Source: Hymenobacter psychrophilus (GTDB lineage: Bacteria > Bacteroidota > Bacteroidia > Cytophagales > Hymenobacteraceae). From it: DNA of 64,000 nt. The stretch is taken from contig NZ_FNOV01000008.1 in NCBI RefSeq assembly GCF_900107135.1, positions 206,500 through 270,499 of the forward strand. Direction: 5' to 3'. The translations under genes were made by a program, and so were the position numbers. Below, piece after piece: positions 1 to 8,438 of the stretch (positions are counted from its first letter, which is position 1; each line of letters opens with the position of its first letter). The notes under the pieces were generated by a model, which was given only the letters and a program-made list of their open reading frames with translations, did no database searches and was not told the origin of the DNA.

Positions 1-52
1 ATTAGTTGCGAGTAAATTGTGGGTAATCGGTAATGAGCAGCAGGAAAATAGA

Positions 53-170
53 ACGTCATTCTGAGCGAAGCGGAGCGCAGTCGAAGAATCTCTACCGCTT
101 TGTTGAAACGACAGAGTTAGCACTGCAGTAGAGATTCTTCGACTACGCTTCGCTTCGCTCAGAATGACGT
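53..170. repeat. Long palindromic repeat, CGTCAT...ATGACG family
   Basis: Two arms of about 43 bases (53-95 and 128-170) are nearly perfect inverted copies. They begin GTCATTCTGAGCG and contain AGTCGAAGAATCTCTAC. A second element of the same family, with the same termini and internal GAAG-ATCTCTACCGC motif, lies at 34971-35077. The size and intergenic position fit a REP- or MITE-like element. No transposase or RAYT gene is visible beside it. It could also act as a transcription terminator. Confidence 0.85.
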
Positions 171-216
171 GCTCTCACAGGCAACCAACAACTGTCAACT
201 GGCAACTGAATCAAAC

Positions 217-224
217 TACCTTTG
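217..224 (+). promoter_or_regulatory. Bacteroidota -7 promoter element
   Basis: TACCTTTG matches the TAnnTTTG consensus of Bacteroidota primary sigma factor promoters and lies 30 bases before the phosphatase start at 254. No clear TTG -33 box is present at the expected spacing. A start near 231 would give a leader of about 20 bases. Confidence 0.5.
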
Positions 225-253
225 CCTGTTGAACCGCCCGTCGTCTTCGGGCG

Positions 254-1990
254 GTGGCCTTATCAACCCCTGCCTTGAAAATACGCCTGACCCTGCTGCT
301 GGCCGCCACCCTGGCGCTGCCCGCCTTTGCCCAGAAGAAGAAGCAAGCCGCCGCCACCCTGGAACGCCCAAAGCTGGTGGTGGGCATTGTGGTGGACCAG
401 ATGCGCTACGACTACCTATACCGCTACTGGAGCAAGTACGGCTCGGGCGGCTTTAAGCGGTTGTTGGGCGAAGGCTTCAGCTACGAGAACACCCATTACA
501 ACTACGTGCCCACCTACACTGGGCCGGGGCACGCCAGCATCTATACCGGGGCCACGCCCTCGGGCCACGGCATCATCGGCAACAACTGGCTGGTGCGCGA
601 AACCGGCAAGGCCACCTACGTCACCGAAGACAAGCAGGTGCAGTCCGTGGGCGGCTCTATGGAAGCCGGCCAACAGTCGCCGGCCCATATGCTGTCTACC
701 ACCATCACCGATGAGCTGCGGCTGGCCACCAACTTTGAGAGTAAGGTGCTGGGCGTGTGCATCAAAGACCGGGGCTCGATTCTGCCGGCCGGCCACGCCG
801 CCAACGCCGCCTACTGGTACGACGGCAGCAACGGGGCCTTCATCAGCAGCACCCACTACATGCAGCAGCTGCCGGCCTGGGCCGCCGCCTTCAACGCCGA
901 AGGCCGGGCCCTAAAGTACCTCGACTCGCCCTGGAACACGCTGCTGCCCATTGCCCAGTACACCGAAAGCACCGCCGACGATGTGGAGTGGGAAGCGCCG
1001 TTCCGGGGGCAGGAGCGGCCGGTGTTTCCGCACGACCTGCCGCGCCTGAGCGCCCGGCTGCCGGCCGCCGTGAAGGGGGCGCTGCAGGCCACGGGTGAGA
1101 AAACGGCCCCCGTCCGCGACCTCGACCTCATCCGCTCCACGCCCTTCGGCAACTCGCTGACCCTGGACTTTGCCCTAGCCGCCCTGCAGGCCGAGCAGAT
1201 GGGCCAGCGCGGCACCACCGACTTCCTGGCCCTATCCTTCAGCTCGACTGATTACGTGGGCCACCAGTTCGGGCCCAACTCGATTGAGGCCGAAGATACC
1301 TACCTGCGCCTCGATCAGGACCTGGCCCGGCTCTTCGACTACCTCGACAAAACGGTGGGCAAGCGGCAGGCGCTAGTGTTCCTGAGCGCCGACCACGCCG
1401 CCGCCCACTCGCCCAATTTCCTGCTGGCCAACAAGCTGCCGGCCGGCTCGGTGGGCCCGCGCCTCATGCGCGACTCGGTGCAGCAGCAGCTGGTGCGCCG
1501 CCTGGGGCCCGGCAAGTGGGTGCTGAGCTACGAAAACCAGCAGGTGTACCTCAACCGCCCGCTCATCGCTCAGAAAAAGCTCGACCTCTATCAGGTGCAG
1601 CGCACAACGGCCGAGCTGATGCTGGAGTTTTCCGGCGTAACGCGGGCGCTGGCCGCCGAGGATGTGCAGAAGTCGCACTGGGAAAGCGGGCTGCTGATGA
1701 ACCTGGAGAACGGCTACTTCCCCAAGCGCAGCGGCGACGTGCTGGTGGTGTTGTCCCCCGGCTGGCTCGAATCGTACGCCTACCCTGTGAACAAGGGCAC
1801 TACCCACGGCTCGGGCAGCGCCTACGACACGCACGTGCCGCTGGTGTTCTGGGGCTGGGGCGTGAAGCCAGGCAAGTCGTCGGCTCCGGCGAAGATTACC
1901 GATATTGCCTCCACATTGGCGCGCTGGCTCCACATTCAGGAGCCGAGCGCCAACACCGGCGAGCCGCTGCGCGAGGTGCTGGGCTGGTGA
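254..1990 (+). CDS. PafA-like secreted alkaline phosphatase
   Basis: A 578-residue protein of the type I phosphodiesterase/nucleotide pyrophosphatase fold, closest by motif to the calcium- and zinc-dependent phosphatase PafA of Bacteroidota. It should release phosphate from phosphomonoesters in the periplasm. An N-terminal signal peptide ends near AFAQ (residue 27). The metal ligand lies in VVDQM (Asp48) and the nucleophile is the second Thr of PTYTGPGH (Thr89). Further metal sites are DYVGHQFGP and SADHAAAH, with THGSG near the C terminus. The start used is GTG at 254. A TTG at 275 gives the more typical signal start MKIRLTLLL and is a real alternative. Phosphatase and the next gene, pyrophosphatase, both yield orthophosphate. 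They are separated by a paired AGCTGTTAGCT repeat. Confidence 0.9.
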   Translation: MALSTPALKIRLTLLLAATLALPAFAQKKKQAAATLERPKLVVGIVVDQMRYDYLYRYWSKYGSGGFKRLLGEGFSYENTHYNYVPTYTGPGHASIYTGATPSGHGIIGNNWLVRETGKATYVTEDKQVQSVGGSMEAGQQSPAHMLSTTITDELRLATNFESKVLGVCIKDRGSILPAGHAANAAYWYDGSNGAFISSTHYMQQLPAWAAAFNAEGRALKYLDSPWNTLLPIAQYTESTADDVEWEAPFRGQERPVFPHDLPRLSARLPAAVKGALQATGEKTAPVRDLDLIRSTPFGNSLTLDFALAALQAEQMGQRGTTDFLALSFSSTDYVGHQFGPNSIEAEDTYLRLDQDLARLFDYLDKTVGKRQALVFLSADHAAAHSPNFLLANKLPAGSVGPRLMRDSVQQQLVRRLGPGKWVLSYENQQVYLNRPLIAQKKLDLYQVQRTTAELMLEFSGVTRALAAEDVQKSHWESGLLMNLENGYFPKRSGDVLVVLSPGWLESYAYPVNKGTTHGSGSAYDTHVPLVFWGWGVKPGKSSAPAKITDIASTLARWLHIQEPSANTGEPLREVLGW

Positions 1991-1997
1991 GTTTTGA

Positions 1998-2176
1998 GTT
2001 GTTAGCCATTGGCTGTTAGCTGTTAGCTTTCGTTCTTATATCGGCTTTTTAGCGCTTACCTTTGTTGCCCGGATAGGCTATCTGGCTGGCACTACTGCCA
2101 GCCGGTTACGGCCTGCCGGCTTTTCTGTATTTACCCACTTTCAAGCTAACCGCTAGTAGCTGACAGCTAATAGCTC
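1998..2176. repeat. Inverted pair of AGCTGTTAGCT repeats between phosphatase and ppa
   Basis: The left arm (1998-2030) contains GGCTGTTAGCTGTTAGC. The right arm (2143-2176) contains AAGCTAACCGC and GACAGCTAATAGCT. The reverse complement of the right arm matches the left at roughly three quarters of positions. The left arm begins just after the phosphatase stop and the right arm ends about seven bases before the ppa ATG. Confidence 0.75.
2057..2064 (+). promoter_or_regulatory. ppa: Possible -7 element for ppa
   Basis: TACCTTTG fits TAnnTTTG and lies between the two repeat arms. A transcript from here would have a leader of about 110 bases including a GGCTGGCA/TGCCAGCC hairpin and the right repeat arm. 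No clear -33 box is seen. Confidence 0.45.
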
Positions 2177-2182
2177 CAAAAA

Positions 2183-2767
2183 ATGGCCAAATTCAACCCC
2201 TGGCACGACGTAAGCCGCGGCGACAACGTCCCCCAAACCGTTACCGGCATTATCGAAATCCCGAAGGGCTCGAAGGCCAAGTACGAACTGGACAAAGACA
2301 GCGGCATGCTGAAACTGGACCGCGTGCTGTTCTCGGCCGTGCATTACCCGGCCGCCTACGGCTTCATCCCCAAAACCTACTGCGACGACAACGACCCGCT
2401 CGACATTCTGGTGCTGTGCTCGGTGGAAATCGTGCCCATGTGCCTGGTGGAAGCCAAGGTAATCGGCGTGATGCAGATGGTAGACGGCGACGAGGAAGAC
2501 GACAAAATCATTGCCGTAGCCGCCCACGACATCTCGGTGAATCACTACAACGAGCTCGACGACCTGCCGCCGCACACCCTGCGCGAGATGCAGCGCTTCT
2601 TCGAAGACTACAAGGCGCTGGAGCACAAGTCGGTAACGGTGCAGCGCTTCCTGCCCCGTGAGGAGGCCTACCGCATCATCGATGAGAGCATCAAGCTCTA
2701 CAACGAAACCTTCCCCAACGGCAACGACCACAAAGAAGTGTTGACCGAAGAGGGGCAGAACGGGTAG
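2183..2767 (+). CDS. ppa: Inorganic pyrophosphatase (family I)
   Basis: A soluble cytoplasmic enzyme of 194 residues that hydrolyses pyrophosphate to two phosphates and so pulls biosynthetic reactions forward. Family I signatures are present: EIPKGSKAKYELDKDSG near the N terminus with the substrate Lys and Glu residues, YPAAYGFIPKT, and the metal-binding run DDNDPLDILVL followed by DGDEEDDK. The length is usual for a bacterial family I enzyme with a short C-terminal extension. The start is the ATG just after an A-rich run, with no Shine-Dalgarno. It follows the phosphatase gene but has its own candidate promoter at 2057. Confidence 0.96.
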   Translation: MAKFNPWHDVSRGDNVPQTVTGIIEIPKGSKAKYELDKDSGMLKLDRVLFSAVHYPAAYGFIPKTYCDDNDPLDILVLCSVEIVPMCLVEAKVIGVMQMVDGDEEDDKIIAVAAHDISVNHYNELDDLPPHTLREMQRFFEDYKALEHKSVTVQRFLPREEAYRIIDESIKLYNETFPNGNDHKEVLTEEGQNG

Positions 2768-2781
2768 AAGCGCAACCAGCA

Positions 2782-2899
2782 CGACGTCGTAGGGGCGGGG
2801 CTTGCCCCCGCCCGCCGTTGAACAAACCCACCGATGGCTCTCAGCCGGCTAATGGGGTAGTTCGACGGCGGGCGGGAGCAAGCCCCGCCCCTACATCGT
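2782..2899. repeat. GC-rich palindromic element
   Basis: Arms at 2789-2822 and 2861-2894 are near-perfect inverted copies, beginning GTAGGGGCGGGGCTTGC and ending GCAAGCCCCGCCCCTAC, around a loop of about 38 bases. It is unrelated in sequence to the CGTCAT-ended palindromes. It lies just downstream of ppa and could be a repeat element or a terminator. Confidence 0.8.
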
Positions 2900-2956
2900 T
2901 CTGCCGACCTCGTGCCGCCGCTTTCGTAGCCCTCCGCCACGTTCTAACTTGCCCGC

Positions 2957-3847
2957 ATGGAACCCGCTGTCCCCGCCCCGCCTGCCCCGCCCGCCGCCGC
3001 GTGGCGCCGCGCCCTCGATGCGGTGCTGTATAGCAGCGTATGGCTGTCGGTGGCGGCACTGGGGCTGATGTGGGCCACGTTTCTGTTCTGGGGCGTCCAC
3101 ATCTCGGTGCGGCTGGGGGGGCTGATTTTTGCCGCCACCCTCTTCCTGTACAACCTCGATAGCGTGCTGCCCTACAAGCACGGCCAGCTGCCCGGCGCCA
3201 CCCGCCGCAAGCAATGGATTCGGGCGCACCGCCCCCAGCTGCTGGCCCTCACGGTGGCGGCCGGTGCGGTGGCGGGCGGCCTCTACCTCACCGATGCCCG
3301 GCTCCGCCCCCTCACCCTGTTCGGGGGGCATCTGGCGCTTATCTCGATGCTCTACTCGATGCCGCTGGTGCGCCGCCAGGGCCGCTGGTGGGCCCTGCGC
3401 GACCTGCCGCTGCTGAAGGTGTTCCTCATTGCCTACGTGTGGGCGGCCGTAACCGTCTGGATACCCGCCCTGTACCTGGGCCGGGCCTGGGCGTCGCCGG
3501 TGGTGCTGGTGCTCTTCGCCCGCCGCTTCCTGCTTATTCTGGCCCTGGCCCTGGTCTTCGACATCCGCGACTACAGCAAAGACCGTCTGACCGGCACCCG
3601 CACGTTTCCGGGCCTGCTGGGCGTTGGGGCCACCAAGTGGCTGGGGCTGGCGGCCCTGCTGGGGGCGGCGCTGCTGGTGCCGGCGGGCGTGTCGGCGGGC
3701 CACGCCGTAGCGCTGGTGCTGCCGCTGGCCCTGGCCGCCGCCGTGCTCTGGTACGCCGAGGAGTCGCGCCCCGACTACTACTTTGCATTGCTCACCGATG
3801 GCGTGATGGTTGTGCAGTTCGTGGCCGTGTGGCTGGCAGTGAGCTGA
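2957..3847 (+). CDS. UbiA-like polytopic membrane protein
   Basis: A 296-residue protein of about eight hydrophobic segments. It resembles the UbiA prenyltransferase superfamily in size and layout but is divergent. The second aspartate motif is intact as DIRDYSKDR (Asp202, Asp205, Asp209). At the position of the first motif (NDxxDxxxD) there is only YNLDSVLPYKH (Asn66, Asp68). It may not bind a prenyl diphosphate in the usual way. The N terminus is Pro/Ala-rich before the first membrane segment. The stop codon is the first three bases of a palindrome shared with the convergent gene. No substrate can be named. Confidence 0.7.
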   Translation: MEPAVPAPPAPPAAAWRRALDAVLYSSVWLSVAALGLMWATFLFWGVHISVRLGGLIFAATLFLYNLDSVLPYKHGQLPGATRRKQWIRAHRPQLLALTVAAGAVAGGLYLTDARLRPLTLFGGHLALISMLYSMPLVRRQGRWWALRDLPLLKVFLIAYVWAAVTVWIPALYLGRAWASPVVLVLFARRFLLILALALVFDIRDYSKDRLTGTRTFPGLLGVGATKWLGLAALLGAALLVPAGVSAGHAVALVLPLALAAAVLWYAEESRPDYYFALLTDGVMVVQFVAVWLAVS

Positions 3848-3886
3848 ACGATGTAGAGACGCCAATATGCGTCTCTACATCGTTCA
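3845..3886. repeat. Palindrome supplying the stop codons of two convergent genes
   Basis: The perfect arms TGAACGATGTAGAGACG and CGTCTCTACATCGTTCA flank an eight-base loop. The first three bases are the TGA of the plus-strand UbiA-like gene. The last three (TCA) are the TGA of the minus-strand nnr gene. It probably also works as a bidirectional terminator. Confidence 0.85.
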
Positions 3887-5392
3887 ACCCATCAGCTCCT
3901 CCAGCGCCGGCCCGATGAACCGCACGATATCCGAGGCGAGCAGGCCGGCGTGGCCGGTGTGGGGCAGGGCCAGGTCGCCGGCGCGGCCGTGGGCGTGCAG
4001 GCCCAGCAGGGCGGCGGTGAGGGGCGAGAGGTGCCGGTGGGCCCGTAGTGCCAGCAGCAGGCCCGTCAGCACGTCGCCGCTGCCGCCGGTGGCCATGCCC
4101 GGGTTGCCGGTGCTGTTGAAGTAGAGGGTGCCATCGGGCGCGGCCAGGGCGGTGTAGGCCCCTTTGAGCACGCAGTAGCAGCGGGTGCGGCCCGCAAAGT
4201 CGCGCAGTTGGTCCAGGCGGTGGTAGTCGTCGCGGGCGGGCTCGCCCACGAGGCGCTCGAACTCCTTGGGGTGGGGCGTAAGCAGCGAATTGGGCGGCAG
4301 CAGGTTCTGTAGGTCGGGGTAGGCCCCCAGCAGGTTCAGCGCGTCGGCGTCGAGCACGAGCGGCACTTGGGCCGTTTCCAGCAGCTGCCGCAGCACCATG
4401 CGGGTATCGTCGTGCTGGCCCAGCCCCGGCCCGATGCCTACGGCGTCGTAGGGCGCGAGGTCGGGCAGCTCGGTGATGCAGTCGGTGTCCGGGTCGGTCA
4501 GGCACATGGCCTCGGGGGCCGAAATCTGGAGGATGTCGTAGCCCGCGGCCGGCACGCGGGTCGTGACCAGGCCCGCGCCGCCGCACAGGCAGGCCTGGGT
4601 AGCCAGCACCGCCGCCCCCATCTTGCCCTTGCTGCCCGCCAGCAATAGCGCGTGCCCGAAGGTGCCCTTATGGCTGAACTTTGGCCGTTTCGGCAGCTGT
4701 CCCCGCAACTCGTCGGCCGTTACAAAAAACCTGTCCACCGCAGTATTGTGGATAACCTCCTGGTCCAGCCCAATCGGCAACAGCCGCCAGTCGCCCACGA
4801 AACCGGCGTTCTGGGGTAGCAGGAAAGCCAGCTTGGGCAGCTCGAAGCTGAGCGTGAAATCGGCCCGCACCACCGCGCAGTCGGCCGGCTGGGGCGCATC
4901 GGCATAAAGGCCCGAGGGCATATCCACCGCCACCACCATCGCCCCCGAATCGTTGATATGCCGTACCAGTGCTGCGGCCGCACCCTCCAGCGGCCGGCTC
5001 AGCCCGGTGCCAAATAGGGCATCGACTACCACTGCCCCGGCCGCAATGGCCGGCAGCTGGTTGGGGGATATTTGCTGGCCGGCCAGCCCGGCCGGGAGCT
5101 GCTGCTGTTGGTGGGTGAAGTCGGGGGAATGCCGGGCCGCGGGCAGCAGCCAAAGGTGCACGCGGTAACCGGCGCGGTGCAGGTTGCGGGCCACCACCAG
5201 CCCGTCGCCGCCGTTGTTGCCCGGCCCGCAGCACACGTGGATTTCGGTGTCATAGTCGAGTAGCAGCTCATTGAGCAACCAGTTGGTAACGGCATCGGCG
5301 GCCCGTTCCATGAGGGCCGTGGAGGTGGTGTACTGGGCCCGGATGGTCGCCTGGTCGAGGGCGCGGGTCTGGGCGGGGGAGAGGAGCTTCAT
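3884..5392 (-). CDS. nnr: Bifunctional NAD(P)H-hydrate epimerase / ADP-dependent NAD(P)H-hydrate dehydratase
   Basis: A 502-residue metabolite-repair enzyme. The N-terminal half (YjeF_N) interconverts R and S forms of hydrated NAD(P)H and carries CCGPGNNGGDGLVVARNL. The C-terminal half is the ribokinase-like dehydratase, which removes the hydrate using ADP, with GPGLGQHDDT, LTPHPKEFERL and the NPGMATGGSGDVLTG nucleotide and catalytic loop. The order and total length match the usual bacterial fusion. The ATG at 5392 (MKLLSPAQTRALD) is preferred over an in-frame start at 5470, because the first 26 residues of the longer form do not fit the family. The gene converges on the UbiA-like gene and ends inside the shared palindrome. 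Confidence 0.95.
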   Translation of the reverse strand: MKLLSPAQTRALDQATIRAQYTTSTALMERAADAVTNWLLNELLLDYDTEIHVCCGPGNNGGDGLVVARNLHRAGYRVHLWLLPAARHSPDFTHQQQQLPAGLAGQQISPNQLPAIAAGAVVVDALFGTGLSRPLEGAAAALVRHINDSGAMVVAVDMPSGLYADAPQPADCAVVRADFTLSFELPKLAFLLPQNAGFVGDWRLLPIGLDQEVIHNTAVDRFFVTADELRGQLPKRPKFSHKGTFGHALLLAGSKGKMGAAVLATQACLCGGAGLVTTRVPAAGYDILQISAPEAMCLTDPDTDCITELPDLAPYDAVGIGPGLGQHDDTRMVLRQLLETAQVPLVLDADALNLLGAYPDLQNLLPPNSLLTPHPKEFERLVGEPARDDYHRLDQLRDFAGRTRCYCVLKGAYTALAAPDGTLYFNSTGNPGMATGGSGDVLTGLLLALRAHRHLSPLTAALLGLHAHGRAGDLALPHTGHAGLLASDIVRFIGPALEELMG

Positions 5393-5485
5393 CGTGCTGT
5401 TGCTAACGCTGCGCGCCGCCCGTAGGTTGATTGGTGCAAGTAAGCCGGCCGCAGAATTTATTCCGGGCAACCCGCTAGGTATTTT

Positions 5486-5505
5486 ATAACTAATTTATTA
5501 GTTAT
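5486..5505. promoter_or_regulatory. AT-rich palindrome overlapping a start codon
   Basis: ATAACTAA-TTTA-TTAGTTAT has perfect eight-base arms. Its last two bases are the AT of the lipoprotein gene's ATG at 5504. It sits in the short divergent region between nnr and the lipoprotein gene, so it could be an operator or a translation-blocking hairpin. Confidence 0.4.
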
Positions 5506-6721
5506 GCAAATGCTAAAGCCACCCGGCCTCCTCCTTCTTACGCTCTCCTTACTTGCGCTGGCGGGTTGTTCCCAGGCCCAGGAAACCAAGGAGTACAAAC
5601 CGTCCGCCGTCATTCAGCAGGAGGCGCGGAGCGGCAAGCCGGGGGCCAACCAGTTTGCTGCCTGGGATTTATCGTACATTGGCGAATATCAGGCGGCGCT
5701 GGAAGCCTGGGAGGCCCCGTACGGCGCGGCGCGGCCTGTGCGCTACGCATCGGCCCCTGACAGCGCGGCTTTTGTGGCCCTGCAACCCGTCGCGGCCCGC
5801 GACTATATTCTGCGCCGGGCCCGCACCGAGCAGCTGGTCATCCTCAACGAAGCCCACCACAACCCCCGGCACCGGGCTTTCGCGGCGGAGTTGCTACCCG
5901 AACTGGCCAGGCTGGGCTATCGTTACTTCGCCGTGGAAGCGCTGAATGAGCAGGACACGCTGCTTAACCAACGGGGCTACCCGACGCGGGCCACGGGCTA
6001 CTACACCAAGGAGCCGCAATTCGCCCATTTGCTGCGCACGGCTGCCCGTTCGGGCTTCAAGCTGGTGGCCTACGACCACGGCTTTTCGCACGAAGGAGAC
6101 CTGAACGCGCAGGTGCAAACCCGCGAAATGGCCGAGGCCCGCAACATCCAACGGATTCTGCAAGCCGACCCGAAAGCGAAAATACTGGTGTACTGCGGTT
6201 TTGCCCACGCGAGCGAAGGACTTATGGGCATGGGTACGCAACCCGCTATGGCCCACTACCTGCAGGCCTACACCGGCATCAACCCGCTCACCATCGACCA
6301 GACAACTCTCACCGAAGCCGGTACACCGGGCGGCGAGTATGCACGCTACCACTTGGTTAAAGCCGCCCAAAGCGCCGTATTTCTCGATGCCCAGGGCCAG
6401 CCTTTCGGTGGGGCCGACTCCAATAAATCGGTGGACGTGAGTGTGTACCACCCGCGCACTACCTACCAGTCGGGCCGACCCAACTGGACGTTTACCAACG
6501 ACCGGCAGCCTGTGCTGCTTAAAGAGCCGCTGACTGTGGGCTACCCCTGCCTGGTGCTGGCCTATGATACGCGGGAAGACCTGGCCACGGCCGTGCCGGT
6601 AGATGTGGTAGAGCTGCAGGGACCTGCCGACCGGAAAGCCCTGGCCCTGGGCAAAGGGCGCTATACGCTGGTAGCCAAAGGCCCGGCGGGCCGCACGCAG
6701 ACCTGGTCGTTGCAGCGCTGA
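5504..6721 (+). CDS. TIKI/ChaN-like superfamily lipoprotein
   Basis: A 405-residue exported protein. The N terminus is a lipoprotein signal (LLTLSLLALAGC), so it should be anchored in the envelope. The core has motifs seen in the erythromycin-esterase/ChaN/TIKI/PrgY superfamily: VILNEAHHNPRHRAF, then YFAVEAL, and a later VYCGFAHASEG near residue 225. These supply His and Glu residues at the expected places. Family members are haem-binding lipoproteins, esterases or metalloproteases, so the activity cannot be fixed. The last 130 residues look like an added beta-rich domain. A second ATG two codons downstream is possible. Confidence 0.65.
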   Translation: MQMLKPPGLLLLTLSLLALAGCSQAQETKEYKPSAVIQQEARSGKPGANQFAAWDLSYIGEYQAALEAWEAPYGAARPVRYASAPDSAAFVALQPVAARDYILRRARTEQLVILNEAHHNPRHRAFAAELLPELARLGYRYFAVEALNEQDTLLNQRGYPTRATGYYTKEPQFAHLLRTAARSGFKLVAYDHGFSHEGDLNAQVQTREMAEARNIQRILQADPKAKILVYCGFAHASEGLMGMGTQPAMAHYLQAYTGINPLTIDQTTLTEAGTPGGEYARYHLVKAAQSAVFLDAQGQPFGGADSNKSVDVSVYHPRTTYQSGRPNWTFTNDRQPVLLKEPLTVGYPCLVLAYDTREDLATAVPVDVVELQGPADRKALALGKGRYTLVAKGPAGRTQTWSLQR

Positions 6722-6820
6722 TAAGGGGTGACCGGGCAGGCCGCCAGAAACTTCCGGCCCGGCTGGCGCGTTTGTAATCCGGGCCGCCCGGCGGCCCGCT
6801 TTCATCTAACCTGACCCCTT

Positions 6821-7279
6821 ATGCAAACCTGGAACGATATTATCCGGCTGGCCAACCACGGCAGCCCGGCTCCTGCTAAGCGCGTAGAGAAAACCGACGC
6901 CGAGTGGCGCGCCCAGCTCACGCCCGAGCAGTACCACGTTACGCGCGAGCACGGCACCGAGCGGGCCTTCAGCGGCGAGCATTGCGAAGCGCACGAGGCA
7001 GGCCTCTACGCCTGCATCGGCTGCGCTACGCCCCTCTACGACTCCACCACCAAGTTCGACTCGGGCACCGGCTGGCCCAGCTTTACCCAGCCCATTACCG
7101 AAAACGCCCTGCGCTACAAGAAGGACACCAGCTACGGCATGACGCGCATTGAGGTGCTCTGTAATACCTGCGACGCCCACCAGGGCCACGCTTTCCCCGA
7201 CGGCCCGGCTCCCTCCGGCGTGCGGCTCTGCATCAACTCGGCCAGCGTGCAGCTGGTAAGCCAGCAGCAGGAAGCCTAA
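6821..7279 (+). CDS. msrB: Peptide-methionine (R)-S-oxide reductase
   Basis: A 152-residue repair enzyme that reduces the R form of methionine sulfoxide in proteins. The SelR fold is complete. Zinc ligands are two CxxC pairs, Cys65/Cys68 (CIGC) and Cys114/Cys117 (CNTC). The catalytic Cys137 lies in RLCINSASV, and the substrate-binding segment is SGTGWPSF. No signal peptide is present, so it is cytoplasmic. A hairpin with a T run follows at 7310-7340, so it is probably a single-gene unit. Confidence 0.96.
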   Translation: MQTWNDIIRLANHGSPAPAKRVEKTDAEWRAQLTPEQYHVTREHGTERAFSGEHCEAHEAGLYACIGCATPLYDSTTKFDSGTGWPSFTQPITENALRYKKDTSYGMTRIEVLCNTCDAHQGHAFPDGPAPSGVRLCINSASVQLVSQQQEA

Positions 7280-7309
7280 GCGCCGCCAGCAGCGCCGTAA
7301 ATTCTGTTG

Positions 7310-7340
7310 AAAGCCCTTTCGCTCTTCGCGGAAGGGCTTT
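7310..7340 (+). terminator. Rho-independent terminator after msrB
   Basis: AAAGCCCTTTCGC and GCGGAAGGGCTTT form a stem just downstream of the msrB stop. The rest of the gap to 7520 shows no gene. Confidence 0.75.
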
Positions 7341-7520
7341 GCTATGCCAGCGCGGGCCGCTGCCGCAGCGGGCCGGCCCTAAAGGCCGTCACCCGATAGC
7401 CGATACTGCGTAATTTCTGCCGATTTTTGCACCCCCACCGCGCCGCCTTGGTTATGCGCGTACTACCTTGCCCGCCACCCGGAGCGCGGTTCCGCCCCGT
7501 TCCACTTTCCTACCCCACCC

Positions 7521-8426
7521 ATGTCGTTGCTCTTCACCGATTTCCGTAGCTGGCAGACCCACTGCTCCTCCACCAACGAACCGCTTTTTCTGCCCGTGCT
7601 TACTTACGAGGTGGAACAGAAAGGCCGCACCGAAGAACAGATCTGGGACGGCCTGCAGCGGGCCTACGACGTGATGCGCGACGCCGTGCACACCGGCCTC
7701 ACCCAGGACATGACCTCGCGCTCGGGCATGGTGAACAACGGGGCCAAAAAAATTGCCGCCTCGCCCATCACGGTACTCTCACCAGAGTTCAAAAACCTCG
7801 TTACGCGGGCGCTGGGAGCCAAGGAAGTGAACTCGTGCATGGGCCGGGTGGTAGCCGCGCCCACGGCCGGCGCCTCGGGCATTCTGCCCGGCGTGCTGGT
7901 TACGCTCCAGGATATTCATAAGCTCGAAGACCGCGCCATTCTGGAAGGGCTGCTGGTGGCGGCGGGCATTGCGCTCATCATCGAGCAGAACGCCTCGCTG
8001 GCCGGGGCCGTGGGCGGCTGCCAGGCCGAAACCGGCTCGGCCGCGGCCATGGGTGCCGGAGCTATTGTATACTGCCTGGGCGGCTCGGTTTCGGAGGTTT
8101 TTGCGGCCGTCGCCATCACCATTCAGTGCATGCTGGGCCTTATCTGCGACCCGGTGGCCGGCCTGGTGGAAGTACCCTGCGTGGTGCGCAACGCCTCGGC
8201 GGCGGCCATTGCCTTCAGCTCGGCCCAGATTGCCATTGCCGGCGTCGACCCCGTAATTCCCGTCGATCAGTGCGTGGCGGCGCTGGGCGAAGTGGGCGAA
8301 AGCATGGAAACCCGCTACAAGGAAACCGCCCTCGGCGGCCTCGCCAACACCGCCCGCGGCCGCGAAATCGAGAAGATGGTTCTCGTGCAGGACGTTCAGA
8401 TTCTGCCCGACGAGGACGGGGAGTAG
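7521..8426 (+). CDS. sdaAA: L-serine ammonia-lyase, iron-sulfur type, alpha subunit
   Basis: A 301-residue protein equivalent to the alpha (catalytic) part of [4Fe-4S] L-serine dehydratase, which turns serine into pyruvate and ammonia. Family features are SRSGMVNNGAKK, NSCMGRVVAAPTAGASG, GGCQAETGSAAAMGAG and CDPVAGLVEVPC, and these contain the conserved cluster cysteines. The length matches the separate alpha subunit of two-subunit enzymes and not the fused 450-residue form. The beta subunit gene is not next to it. It converges with the following gene with only 12 bases between. Confidence 0.92.
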   Translation: MSLLFTDFRSWQTHCSSTNEPLFLPVLTYEVEQKGRTEEQIWDGLQRAYDVMRDAVHTGLTQDMTSRSGMVNNGAKKIAASPITVLSPEFKNLVTRALGAKEVNSCMGRVVAAPTAGASGILPGVLVTLQDIHKLEDRAILEGLLVAAGIALIIEQNASLAGAVGGCQAETGSAAAMGAGAIVYCLGGSVSEVFAAVAITIQCMLGLICDPVAGLVEVPCVVRNASAAAIAFSSAQIAIAGVDPVIPVDQCVAALGEVGESMETRYKETALGGLANTARGREIEKMVLVQDVQILPDEDGE

Positions 8427-8438
8427 GGTAATTTCCGC

